A DNA stretch of 64,000 bases from Giardia muris (lineage: Eukaryota; Fornicata; Diplomonadida; Hexamitidae), in the NCBI GenBank assembly GCA_006247105.1, contig CM016928.1:124001-188000 (forward strand), written 5' to 3'. The notes beneath the pieces were generated by a model. That model had not been told where the DNA came from. It saw only the letters and a program-made list of their open reading frames with translations, and ran no database searches. Below are positions 29,501 to 34,935 of this stretch, piece by piece; the stretch's first letter is position 1, and each line of letters opens with the position of its first letter. The position numbers and the translations under genes were made by a program.

Positions 29501-29962
29501 CCCAGCGATATATGAGGGAGGGAAGCGAATACACCCGTACCGCGACATATAAAGAAAACTTCCAGGAGGCGAGTCCCGTAGCATCTTTGCAGCATCCGTC
29601 GGATGCATCAAGTCGGTGACCGCGGGCCGAGCTCTCGCCGGAGTGGTCCCTAACACCCGCGTCTCCGGCTTGGCCTGCTTGATGGGCGGTGCCGCGTGCT
29701 GTTGTGCCGCGTGAAGTTGGGAGTAATGGTCTGCGCCCGGGGCGGTCGCGCTCAGAAACTTCCAGCCACGCTGGGTCTTGACCCTATGGGGCAAGGTTGC
29801 GTTGGGAGGTGGGGGAATTGACGCCCCCGAGCTCTGGGAGCTACTCTGGGGGCCCGCCGCCGTCCCCGTGCTGTAGAGCTCCGGCCCCGAGAGCGAGTTC
29901 GCGTAGAGCCTAGCGCGCAGGATGTCGGCCGGGCCTTGAGAGGACGATGATGGGTCTGGCAT
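14594..29962 (-). CDS. Axonemal dynein heavy chain, inner-arm type
   Basis: A 5122-residue motor that slides flagellar microtubules. Walker A motifs: AAA1 GPAGTGKTETT (about residue 1930), a weakened AAA2 GGAKLGKT (about 2213), AAA3 GNTGSGKS (about 2833) and AAA4 GFGGSGRKS (about 3208). The AAA1 Walker B is CFDEFNRIDLEVLS. The stalk coiled coils span about 3400-3750 around a microtubule-binding tip (FKQPPALVKMVM near 3607). The C-terminal cap with YKTSERAG, SSTGRSTNH and LCQLND resembles single-headed inner-arm chains (DNAH1/3/7/12 group). The gene is in one piece, with no sign of the split, trans-spliced layout known for some Giardia outer-arm chains. It is about 1000 residues longer than typical for the group, mainly through the tail and an acidic/Thr-Pro insert. 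The start is ATG 29962, preceded by ttttttaa; the N-terminal 115 residues are low complexity, so a later start (the Met of MHPTDAAKM) cannot be excluded. Confidence 0.95.
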   Translation of the reverse strand: MPDPSSSSQGPADILRARLYANSLSGPELYSTGTAAGPQSSSQSSGASIPPPPNATLPHRVKTQRGWKFLSATAPGADHYSQLHAAQQHAAPPIKQAKPETRVLGTTPARARPAVTDLMHPTDAAKMLRDSPPGSFLYMSRYGCIRFPPSYIAGGTTYHDWDVLVCPNDWTSPDDYYTLSSQGVTHFTGGVSHFTELEEWLYNLVMLQKLRRIPIFTNFRRWKALRLLKKAVIKNRRTRAYNYLSKNLFCLNPILFAAIQTVGLCCDKIRSFRLIITDQDVERARLQVQKARSQALGDLDTSRPGTSEGVVPEQWLVSTMLGVGSDSIGYAYPFSLSGFETMYVARCRDLAVSLDAVVTYVAIHIREAITGVIVSTFGTDRGTDDDNQGGARFDFEEFDTHRGSLTRTMTMTAAESTAFQARREGKVTYTERAARLNLCKRMVSFLRMADFMIMDGLYDLAYANLCALNGRLQLAGTLNFPGYEEAVPTMEFLREQERLGIIHFGPVEDEEEVFGETPTPAGDVDSAKELINHVGDDSAVTFMGRVVCLSSPDLAQLNPRAGEDAPGLGSFGYSRGFRSLANLDDPQTPGAVILPGQIATLALAPSFEEFYKAFETMVESVLSVETAVRRLVAHEDFADVTSPFTAGGILANATSGGDGGDGTGGDDIAAPDLSALFSNNPLFHNVLTSIAHQLRTEYDSALDWMKNLQAYFDAYNDIISLNVDAIDESFLVLPQGLTDLMSVSVPDILANIFDYGVALGLRKPPSDTAPRGGYLDGGALGDFLGAQKEKPTDPLYRYDIKAAFLQIPPLAVQSRRDIPLTSYQGMTRAALTERLYQHERIIQLITRLEEYRLLLYAMPLRVNLGAFAFDLTELHDAFAPAPQRVLDYLHQLIPLACYRRITILLLNMAQIQSFLTRTSQSVEEFITYKDCLSLITEEVLDNARLISGNVFQLAQTLRDNHGVFFPPEFSTVQTLFSQYFEQLRNTILSSEQLVDQQLNMWVGLLNDKGTEISADLAKLAYNATDPTLNRAVELCSLEEVAAVVYDYITFFEKDESANPQQPSSTAPPGSVAQTPLATEQTDTPDPEPDTGTGAEIGTEDDKTSEAYAPTLADRLLVLTLEYIINDVQNQSLGQTDLQQTRPLEIEPDVGDLQLTTVTESNLGDTIHQDPAASTLDASEVAVDNLTMESGALGRTQELSRADLASIMRSMPPAQFSPTSRQRLVNSAIQLKERAEQTGALRQRLTEIEAAIRTNQKYQTFLNIEVMAFPTLEETSQLIKLYDNFWSTCYLWLSNMVVFLRSFFFGQLDLDYMAKFVADSGKIAFQCERQLSSVDIVVLFKLRVNEFRQLLPVVQSLDNANLRPRHWADVGKALDVEIPRFGEDARNPIHVTRQLYFTEKERERAAPEDLVPKHSTVTLQEDTPMITIAWLVHNDAMAYRDELSAVSNIAANEASLEVGFRKLESEWAKIEISTTNYKDSLDIFVLTDVADFVTKLDDSILVLSGIVSSRYVKPIQDDVNRLYTQLTQLSSTIDVWCNVQKGYLYLLNIFGSGDIQRQLPNETKLFLELDGFWKKLLARAQDYPKAVDVPQFNLIGTAVAAAPGNMAPLESSLRRYEQILDSIQKSLDEYLQNKRMSFARLYFLSDEELLDILSQSKNPHAIQGHIRKIFDAIQSVEFTVGQSGGLDITAMLSEEGERVAFTIPIKARGSVTAWLGNLEQRMRQTINKHCRAAVEDYSIERRSEWILDHPAQCIICASQIFWCEGIHLALDSEGYAGYGGTRVSERGIDLGVDTDTAHGKKGADKNPLALYAAAFERILMGLIRLIQNPNLTKLQRCTVTALATIDVHSRDTLYDLVQARVTSVTSFEFQKLLRYYWNASDNHVHIHQSAAHFVYGCEYLGASPRLVITPLTDLCYLTLMIAHRFYLGGAPQGPAGTGKTETTKDLAKALAMPCIVFNCSESLDYRIMGRFFAGLSQVGAWICFDEFNRIDLEVLSVVASQVLCIQNAVKAGQERFIFEGVDMPLNKTVGIFITMNPGYAGRVELPDNLKALFRAVSMVVPDYSLIAEIILFSEGFTTAKVLSRKMVQLYKLSSEQLSQQDHYDFGMRAIKSVLVMAGGLRRKYEHLSEDVVLIRAMRDANVPKFTAADIELFMGIVQDLFPGVQIPSVEHGDLALCIETVLRRKNLYPIPLQVAKIVQLHETMQVRHGVMQVGGAKLGKTVCMRVLQEALGLLRDKVEREYSPEARAAFFKANPDHVVNHVRLETLNPKSIDMAELYGSYNDVSGEWKDGLVGVLIRDMLAKTTSGLKDEQTGLPLPRHKQWLVFDGPVDTLWIESLNTLLDDNKLICFANSERLKINEYISIVFEVENLRNASPATVSRAGMVYFSQPQGLAYARDLSACMVRWDAYVICWLRGEFDQRVRMVSGLREVGYGPFRDDASPSDPHITPDASVLAPKDCEKNLEAMLYDHFRRLILKLFSIFIPVGLEFCAKNSGSLLIPTTDFSLVQSVTRIFVAVLTYNRSMIARERAQRQMELDKAAEENGYAEVPQANDPAQMELVDFTLFARFLTLQFVTNNGSLMIQSSLTDQQKLAKLLEYILASDEFAVCESIIKSAFIYSFIWSFACCAMLTPARREEFDNMVRTLIETNNEKFIAFKATGNVPDGESGESSLSTQRPFAEYDLPAFISLPAIPNSGLVFDYYVDWSPVIEYQQKMLSLISFMPALYYIEKDDNTAAMREAQLKNGVYQATTDLFSDKAVRISGLLNANDEAMAFLNARVLTTQTSCVFSSFDGVISKFTYDPKVPFFQIYVNTLDSVRHSHLIESLIKQRKPVLVTGNTGSGKSVMVMDLLASLDRRGLVQNIFINFSAASNSLRTQEMIEASLDKRRKNVLGPVMGRIACIFVDDINMIAYDLFGSQQAVEFVRDLADTDGFYDRKDWFFKSLADTSLISACAPAGGGRNVMSTRTVGHFVNIALPNASDEVLQSIFNSILSGHLSYADTSDPQAQAVRFSVDVVSLGASAVRALIQIYQGLSSKLRPTPSKLHYTFNLRDVSKVIQGMLRATPATVRTANDFASLFRHECLRVFADRTVTDEDRDVVYDTVIDVLGTTPGLANTAAAKKPSGGNSDGVDERPEDIWGNYMRPGTPVEMRVYERGQSSNAVKQVFDGYLSEYNNAGSKQTLNLVLFKEAVEHVSRISRTITAPRGSLLLVGFGGSGRKSLTRLAAFLCDCELVTIELRKGYGLSDFREDLKVLFQKTGVGNKSVVFMLDDSQILVESQLEDVNNLLNSGVVPNLFESDELDKIMSDIRGIINKEALPVDVGNKDAVFRFFINRVRDNLHIVLCLSPSGDKFRNRLRTFPSLVTNLTIDWFKNWPAAALIDVARGTLVGELLEVNIAECYDVSAESDLGKALQGLREEADSKGKEFDEQLERARLLAKQLTEKISPIASEVHDSVEKMLVKYHEETRRRHYVPPACYLELLSLYSSLLSQRIEEISKRYYQLTTGVEKLIESKAQVETLQKEQEALAPELEVAATNSAKLITQLESEKKTVDSLREVALSEETIVKAQAQDTEIIAQDAQRDLDAAMPLLIAANKALDSLNSSDITEIKSFKQPPALVKMVMEAICILVGSKPDWDSAKKVLGDTGFLKSLINYDKDHVPDATLKALKKYTTLPEFVPEKVEKQSLAAKSLCFWAIAIEKYAYTIREVEPKRKRLEGAKADLKEKMDALAEKQAKLKEVEDKLAALEATFTAQNNEKLRLEQAMELTKARLSRATQLTSALSDERERWVVQSKALKEQLRLVPGDVFLATCSVAYLGVFNAKYRSELLSFWHGLLEAYGIECTPLETVLRDGIFPLITSDDMLLEMWRSQGLPSDLTSTNNAVMVTATRRFPLIMDPQGQALTWIKGMEKENDLVVLKPAQTGLLRIFENCVRTGTPVVLDGVTETIEPSLKPIIEREVIMSAGKPIIMLNDNEVEWHPRFRLYLITKLASPSFSPEVHAKLNLVNFTISTDALEDQLLQAVVSAEYPSLEQKRIELTTESSQNRQRLAQLSDQILHELTSFKGSVLDNENLIRVLSESKTVAADIEVKERQAVTTRAEIARYYAFYRPLSVRCALIYFIVSDMSLVEPMYLFALGYYIRLFVMAVQAVPEYKEDPDHMKDRVDLLITRVTYAIFSNISRGVFEKDKLVFAFLLAARILQIQGDILPDEWSIFSRGVLFAGIILSDASRVNAMSKPLRDVFDTLEREGEAYFEGAQAASKMVTLLKALTLIPSQATTCQFIAEHHTELLHIFKETKDGDALCRDLLFWRDCEIVRLFGTGERLNPISTLILIKIFSDDLLILAIPLFVEFVLGPEYSVIEPPKLTEIYADSTSTVPVIFLLTTGADPLSQLQALAQQCGQPLNLISLGQGQAPIARAALEKASSTGGWVFLQNGHLARSWMAELEQIVEALSLCETMSLEARKEANTALPFLTLPPKPSFRLFISSMPVRHFPASVLQTSLKVTTEPPTGLRNNVVRLIGTTSVDTWEAGPVIKDLAFEEMIPKPAEGEEPPVINEQAMEIFKNAVTTKVRAVWKRLFYALVFFHGILLERRKFGPQAFNVRYEFNESDYAICLQSLQSFMTTSINEFLMRYGADSVLNNSGEIVSEAFVGGSELFFTLPWDAITFIFAKIHYGGRVTDSWDQRTLSCIFTGLMNEKVSLNLDEAHDFIPANKKYTISFTADTQYEELVSFTQALPMLDGTDVFDMSENSLVVFRQMESTRVIARVLDISMECLPKSTKLETENVDETTKTEAQEDNRSITAPTVTLQEQIDALRLKLYGEPSTELTTDQIVDNIAASLLEKLPPSLDVEKEAGPNTFIVASNGMMHCLSVVLSQEIERFNNLLRFLRSSLESIRLAIKGLVLLSVSLEEQYHSIALGRVPDSWTKLAYPSLKPLVSWFDDLIKRVAFMRNWLVGGTPTAFWMSGLYFPQGFITGVLQMHAREHQISIDSLTFDFSYLQQFDVVEKGEDGGSHDESLAITAGVLIYGLYLDCGYFDVDSSRLIPARPGILYPRLPIIHFKPVTVDSKITPGYNAPIYKTSERAGILSSTGRSTNHIMPVIIPTEEDPTFFIRQGCAVLCQLND

Positions 29963-29978
29963 TTAAAAAACCGAAAGG
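29963..29978. promoter_or_regulatory. 16-bp divergent spacer with a shared A-tract
   Basis: The dynein ATG (minus) and the next gene's ATG (plus) are separated only by ttaaaaaaccgaaagg. The A-tract reads as ttttttaa immediately before the dynein start and as aaaaaaccgaaagg before the other. Both promoters must lie in this sequence or inside the coding regions. Confidence 0.5.
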
Positions 29979-31289
29979 ATGCAAATCCTCCTTCTCCTTT
30001 GCCTCGCGCTGGGGGCGCGCTACCCACAGCCGCTCCCGCTCAGCCGGTGCAGGGGGTGCAGCGCCGAGCATTTCTTCGAGCTCCTTGTCCGTGCGAATGC
30101 AGACCGCCTTGATGAGGTTATTCGTCGCCTCCAGCATGATCTGGTCTCCGACGAGCTATACGCACACCTCATGGGAGCGTTGGGGACGAGTGCAAACCCC
30201 TATGCCGAGCTTTTCGAGCGCCATATCCCATCTGCCTCACGGATGGACTACTTCGTCTACGCGTCAGTGATGCACGTTCTCACGGAAGGGATGGTAATGC
30301 TTATCTCACAGCCCACGGGGACGGCTCTAGGCTATTCTCTGACCGTGAAGGAGCTAGGGGATTCAGACCTTACGAACTACCTATATCAGTTCGTGCGTGA
30401 TGCTGCGATCGTTGCGGACGCGAACTCCTTCAAGGGCCTTATGATTCCGGGAGTTCCCGGGTTCTTGGCGGCATACTCTGTGGAGGCACGACACATTGCC
30501 ACATATCTCCATGATGCTTTGTCAGGGGTTCCGGATGCGTTTACGGACAGTTTGGCACTGGCAGAGTACATCGAGAAGTCGGCCTTGGCCCTAGGGAACG
30601 GATCCATCCTTCCGACAGAAGCGCTTTTCAAGTATGTCTCAGAAGCTCCACGAGAATACCCCGGCCCATATCTGACGGGGACCCGCTTTACATATCCCTT
30701 TTCGCTCATGTTTGCATCGACCGGGCCTGGGTCCTATGATGGAGAGGTCGTCTTCTCCAATGGAACCGTCCTTCGTAGGTTAAATCCTTTGCACGGCGTC
30801 TGGCGCATCGTACAGACAGATGGCCTTTTCAATACGACGAACCCGAAGCGGTCCGACTTCCGGATCACACAATTGGAGACGGCCCTTGACGCGGCCCTCA
30901 ACCCCACGAGTAGCTCAAATGACCTTTATAACGTCATGCGTACATATCCGTTCCGCACGGAGACGACTCCTCTCCTCGCCCTCTTCACAGAGGACGAGGT
31001 CCTCGCGGATGCACAGCTCTGCATTTCCATCAAGGATGCCGCACGGAAGCCGGTTGCTTGCTCCGATATGCCCCCTCCCACGAATTGGTTCTGCGTGCTC
31101 TTATCTTTGGTCCTTGCCGGGGGTGTCATTGCTCTTTGGGTCATCGGAGTCATCTCTGCACGACGGCTGGAGCGATATGAGCGTCTAAGAAAAGAGAACC
31201 CCGAGCAGGAGCTCCCCCCTCCAGATTTCTTGTGTTGTAATCGCAAGACCATCAAGAACTGTCTCCGCCCACGAGGACGCTCCGAGTAA
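29979..31289 (+). CDS. Acid ceramidase/NAAA-like type I membrane protein, likely pseudoenzyme
   Basis: A 436-residue protein with a signal peptide (MQILLLLCLALGA), an ectodomain of about 350 residues with N-glycosylation sequons, one membrane helix (about 371-394) and a basic cytosolic tail containing CC. The ectodomain resembles the acid ceramidase / N-acylethanolamine acid amidase family. GVPGFLAAYSVEAR (about 158) matches the G-x-x-G-x-x-T-G region, and LNPLHGVWRIVQTD followed by a D-x-R element (about 268-308) matches the late conserved block. At the expected nucleophile region (about 104-123, GMVMLISQPTGTALGYSL) the N-terminal cysteine and the usual RN-x-D are missing, so hydrolase activity is doubtful. 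The C-terminal membrane anchor is also not a normal feature of this family. The signal peptide supports the start. AGTAAAT overlaps the stop codon. Confidence 0.5.
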   Translation: MQILLLLCLALGARYPQPLPLSRCRGCSAEHFFELLVRANADRLDEVIRRLQHDLVSDELYAHLMGALGTSANPYAELFERHIPSASRMDYFVYASVMHVLTEGMVMLISQPTGTALGYSLTVKELGDSDLTNYLYQFVRDAAIVADANSFKGLMIPGVPGFLAAYSVEARHIATYLHDALSGVPDAFTDSLALAEYIEKSALALGNGSILPTEALFKYVSEAPREYPGPYLTGTRFTYPFSLMFASTGPGSYDGEVVFSNGTVLRRLNPLHGVWRIVQTDGLFNTTNPKRSDFRITQLETALDAALNPTSSSNDLYNVMRTYPFRTETTPLLALFTEDEVLADAQLCISIKDAARKPVACSDMPPPTNWFCVLLSLVLAGGVIALWVIGVISARRLERYERLRKENPEQELPPPDFLCCNRKTIKNCLRPRGRSE

Positions 31290-31291
31290 AT
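31285..31291 (+). terminator. Poly(A) signal AGTAAAT overlapping the stop codon
   Basis: An exact match to the Giardia polyadenylation consensus AGTRAAY. The TAA of the gene lies inside it (31287-31289). Confidence 0.7.
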
Positions 31292-31296
31292 AGTTC

Positions 31297-34200
31297 TCAC
31301 GTCCCTCTTCGGTGCTTCTGTATGCAAGCTAGCAGTCGCGAGGCATCCCGCTTCGGAACTGAGGCAAGTGCGGCATCGCAGAGGTCGATGCTTGTCTTCC
31401 GGTCCAGTGGAGCAAGAAGCTCCACTAACTCCTCGCAGTATCCATTGGCACATGCATAGTAGAGGGGACCATATCCATCGTCCTCAAGGAGATTGGCTTG
31501 GTCCAAGAATAGCTTCACACAGGCCAAGGACCGGCTCTTGATGGATTGGATGAGAGGGGTTGTCCCATAAGGACCTCGAATGTCGATCTCATGCGGTAGC
31601 AGTCCAGTTACGAGCTGAATATGGCCATGGCGTGCAGCGATCAATAGGGCCGTTGTCCCATCCTCCAAAGCCTTCCCCACTTGATCTGTCACTTCCATGA
31701 CATGCTTGAAAAGTGTCATAGACCCTAGCTCGCACACCTGCATCAAAACGGTCCTCCCCGTCGACATGAGTGAGTTGACTTCATCAGTATTACACAAGAC
31801 TTGCGCCACCCCAATGTTATTGTGGAGAAGAGCATGTTCAAGAGCGGTACGACCAAGGATGTCACGCATGCCGACTTGCGAAAGGAGAAGCCGTGCACAT
31901 GCGCTCGAACCATTTTGAGCTGCCATCATGAGAGCTGTCTCTTGATTTTCCGTGACTAAGTGTCCTTCCTGTTCGACTAAGTCCTGTACTATTGCGTCGT
32001 GTCCCATCCATGCAGCAATATGAAGTGCGGTATATCCGTCTTCATCACGCACACCCGAAAAGTGAGGTCTAAGCAAGGAAATAAGGCTGGTATGACCAAA
32101 GGCCGCAGCGGCCATTAGAGGGGTATGATGAGTGGGTGCCAGGGGGATGGTTGGAAGGCTAGATGAAGCCAATTCGATACGAAGGAGTTCAGTGACCTGC
32201 TCCTTTCGCCCAGCCATAGCCGCATAGAAGAGCGCCGTGACCGGTCCAAAGGGTTCTTGCGAGATGCAATCTGCAAGCTCCCCGAGAGGTTCTATTCTCT
32301 TATTCGTTAGAATGGCCACCATGAGCTGGGTCCAACCATTACCATAGCGCCCACAAGCGGTGTCTCCAGCTAATAGGGCCTTGGCTTCGGAGGAGTGTGC
32401 GAAATCCAGAGCGCAGAACTTATCATCTCTTCGAAAGCCTCGTTCTGGAAGTAAAAGACGGATCATTGGGAGATCATTCTTTGCGGCTGCAAGCATCAAG
32501 GCTGTGGTCCCATTAGGGCTTTGAATCCCCATCTCCTTCCGGTATCGAAAGACACGAGAAAGTGACCCACTAAGAACTGCGCACATGAGTCGAGTGACTC
32601 TCCGTACGGGTGTGTTATGTGTCCAGGTCCTATGACCATCGAAAGAGAGATAACGAGGACGGAAGGCTTCCCAATACTCGATCTGTCCTCTAGGCGTCGG
32701 GATCTTGACGCGCGAGTATCGTTCAGGTACATACTGAAAGACGACAGGATTGTCTAGAGTGAACCACAAGTTCCTCCCGAGCCCTTTATTATGGAGGAGG
32801 GAGTTGTGTTGGAACCAAGGCTGTTGTAACCGATGTTCCTCTTCATACCGTTCAATACTGATACTATTCGTGTGGAACTCGCCGCCAACGGTGTCCAAGG
32901 ACTCCTGAGGCTTAAGCCACCACTTCTGACCCATGGGCCAGCTTGGCCAATAGAGACGAAAGAGGAGCTCCTCTGCTGGATGTGTCCCCAAGTCCTTATT
33001 GGAACAAATGCTAAGAGGGAGTACCCTTATATCAAGAAGGTCTTGGGTGGGGAGAGGAGAACGTTGGCAATACATCTCGAGCTCTGCGGCAATAGAATAC
33101 AGGCCGTTGGAAAGGGCATAGTCCATTGGAAGTTGGTTTGTAGGGTCACGAAGATCATGCTCCAAGGGAGCAAGAATACGCACTATTCTGAGGCTTTGCC
33201 GAAGGGTTGCAATCCATAGAGATGAGAGGCCCTTGTAAGCACTATTCCGACAGAGTTGCCGTGTATTTTCTCTAAGTAGAAGGACGAGTTGAGGGTCATC
33301 CTGAATGACCGCATACATCAAGGCCGTGTAGCCATCGACATCGTAACTATAAGGAGCATCGTCCTTCCAAAGATGAACCAGCTCTGGAAGATTAGCACGT
33401 ACCGATTGAATTAGAAGAGTCGTCCGTGCTGTATCAACCGCAAGCAATCCATTATCTGCGAAGCGCTCCCGTCGTTCATAATACTTCAGGACGTCAACAC
33501 AGTCTTTCCGACCGTTCCTGACAGCCAAATCAATTGCCAAAAGATCATCTCCACGCCGTTTGATATTTGATTCAGCAGCAGCCAAGATGGTAACCTCACG
33601 CAAGCAACCTTGTCGTGCAGCACATTGAAGGCAGGTCTCTCCATCCTCGTTGTACCTTCCCGCCTCGAAACGGCTAAGAATAATAACCGCCTGCCAATAC
33701 CCCAGTTTAAGTGCCAGGTGCATCGGAGACGGTCCATTCTCTGCGGCATAACACTCTGTCATCGTCACGTAGTGGATCGTCGCTAGCTCGTTACACTCTA
33801 TCGCGGCCAGAAGCCAGCGAGAGGCTGTAAGAGACCCACGAGGCGTCAGCTCTCGTTCTAACCGATACTCCTCACGATATAACGCATCCGCAAAGATAAG
33901 CTGCCCTCCCCGAAGAGCATAATAATAAGCCGTGTGACCCTCATCACACATACATCCCTGTTCCTCTAATAGGTATGGAAGAGCCTCCACAAGCCCGCGT
34001 GATGCCGCAAGCATTAACGCTGTCCTCCCACAGAAGTCCCGCTCCCGTAGAAACCGCAGGTTAGCAACCACAGCCTCCATGTCCGCTGCAATGACCGCCA
34101 AGTGAAGTGGAGTGAAGTCTGGGCGCGGTGCTGAATGAATGACGAAACCTCCATCTCTTCCTTGCCCCTGAAGGACTATCGAATCCCCTCGGGAAGTGGG

Positions 34201-34872
34201 TATAGGCGAAATCATCTTCTCGATCATATTCAAGGCCTCGAAGGCATGTGGCCGAAGCGTATCCTCAGGTGCCGCAAGCATATCAATAAACCCCCAAAGC
34301 TGATCCGTATAGGGTAAGTTCTCCCGCCGTACCAATCCATCAAGGGTGCAGATATACTGAAGAAGTCGTCCAACGGCCCAGATGTCAAGGGCCCATTCGA
34401 GGTTGTGCGTGATTGCCGCCGGTGTCGACCATGCCTCGGGGGTGAGTAGTATTCGCTCCCCTAAGGGTGCGACATAGCAATTCCGTAGATCTCCCACATA
34501 AAGAAGACCACCACGATACCAGACGGTCTGCGGGCAAAGGCGGAAGTGGAGGAGCCTAACCAAACGTCGCTGGACGTAGAAGCGTTCGTGTAGAGCCGCG
34601 AGACTGGAGATGAGGCAAAATGCAAACTGCCAGACGATCCCTTCTGGAAAAGCACCCTCATGCCGAGCCCGCTGGGAAATGGTCTCTGCCAAACAGACAT
34701 AGCCCTGGGACTCGTCTTGCCACGCCGAGGTGCCCGGGACGCCAGGGGAGACTGGTAGGGTGAACGCGCTCCGACTCGTGGTGACACGCTCAATGATGAG
34801 CCGTGCGGCCTCCTCAGGCTGACGCCAGAGCGGTAACCCCGCGATCGCGCAGCCGACGTCCTCTAGGAGCAT
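31297..34872 (-). CDS. NEK-type pseudokinase fused to ankyrin repeats
   Basis: A 1191-residue protein. Residues about 55-230 retain the outline of a protein-kinase C-lobe of NEK type. HFRLCPQT (109-116) stands where HRDLKPxN belongs, so the catalytic Asp, Lys and Asn are replaced by Arg, Cys and Thr. GDLR (127-130) replaces GDFG, TPEAW stands for APE, and DIWAVG matches DIWSLG. No glycine loop or VAIK lysine is visible in the short N-terminal part. Phosphotransfer is therefore not expected. From about residue 257 to the end run ankyrin repeats (TALMLAASRGL, TALMYAVIQDD, TALMMAAQNGS and others). NEK/ankyrin fusions, many of them dead kinases, are an expanded Giardia family linked to cytoskeletal scaffolding. 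The stop is only 7 bp from the convergent neighbour. Confidence 0.85.
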   Translation of the reverse strand: MLLEDVGCAIAGLPLWRQPEEAARLIIERVTTSRSAFTLPVSPGVPGTSAWQDESQGYVCLAETISQRARHEGAFPEGIVWQFAFCLISSLAALHERFYVQRRLVRLLHFRLCPQTVWYRGGLLYVGDLRNCYVAPLGERILLTPEAWSTPAAITHNLEWALDIWAVGRLLQYICTLDGLVRRENLPYTDQLWGFIDMLAAPEDTLRPHAFEALNMIEKMISPIPTSRGDSIVLQGQGRDGGFVIHSAPRPDFTPLHLAVIAADMEAVVANLRFLRERDFCGRTALMLAASRGLVEALPYLLEEQGCMCDEGHTAYYYALRGGQLIFADALYREEYRLERELTPRGSLTASRWLLAAIECNELATIHYVTMTECYAAENGPSPMHLALKLGYWQAVIILSRFEAGRYNEDGETCLQCAARQGCLREVTILAAAESNIKRRGDDLLAIDLAVRNGRKDCVDVLKYYERRERFADNGLLAVDTARTTLLIQSVRANLPELVHLWKDDAPYSYDVDGYTALMYAVIQDDPQLVLLLRENTRQLCRNSAYKGLSSLWIATLRQSLRIVRILAPLEHDLRDPTNQLPMDYALSNGLYSIAAELEMYCQRSPLPTQDLLDIRVLPLSICSNKDLGTHPAEELLFRLYWPSWPMGQKWWLKPQESLDTVGGEFHTNSISIERYEEEHRLQQPWFQHNSLLHNKGLGRNLWFTLDNPVVFQYVPERYSRVKIPTPRGQIEYWEAFRPRYLSFDGHRTWTHNTPVRRVTRLMCAVLSGSLSRVFRYRKEMGIQSPNGTTALMLAAAKNDLPMIRLLLPERGFRRDDKFCALDFAHSSEAKALLAGDTACGRYGNGWTQLMVAILTNKRIEPLGELADCISQEPFGPVTALFYAAMAGRKEQVTELLRIELASSSLPTIPLAPTHHTPLMAAAAFGHTSLISLLRPHFSGVRDEDGYTALHIAAWMGHDAIVQDLVEQEGHLVTENQETALMMAAQNGSSACARLLLSQVGMRDILGRTALEHALLHNNIGVAQVLCNTDEVNSLMSTGRTVLMQVCELGSMTLFKHVMEVTDQVGKALEDGTTALLIAARHGHIQLVTGLLPHEIDIRGPYGTTPLIQSIKSRSLACVKLFLDQANLLEDDGYGPLYYACANGYCEELVELLAPLDRKTSIDLCDAALASVPKRDASRLLACIQKHRRGT

Positions 34873-34919
34873 GCTCTGGTTAGCCCCAGCGCTTTTTGGA
34901 CTTCGCTGCGCCAGGCCTG

Positions 34920-34926
34920 GTTCACT
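34920..34926 (-). terminator. Poly(A) signal AGTGAAC downstream of the kinesin stop
   Basis: An exact AGTRAAY match on the minus strand, 10 bases past the kinesin stop codon and inside the 63-bp spacer before the pseudokinase start. Confidence 0.6.
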
Positions 34927-34935
34927 CCACGGAGT

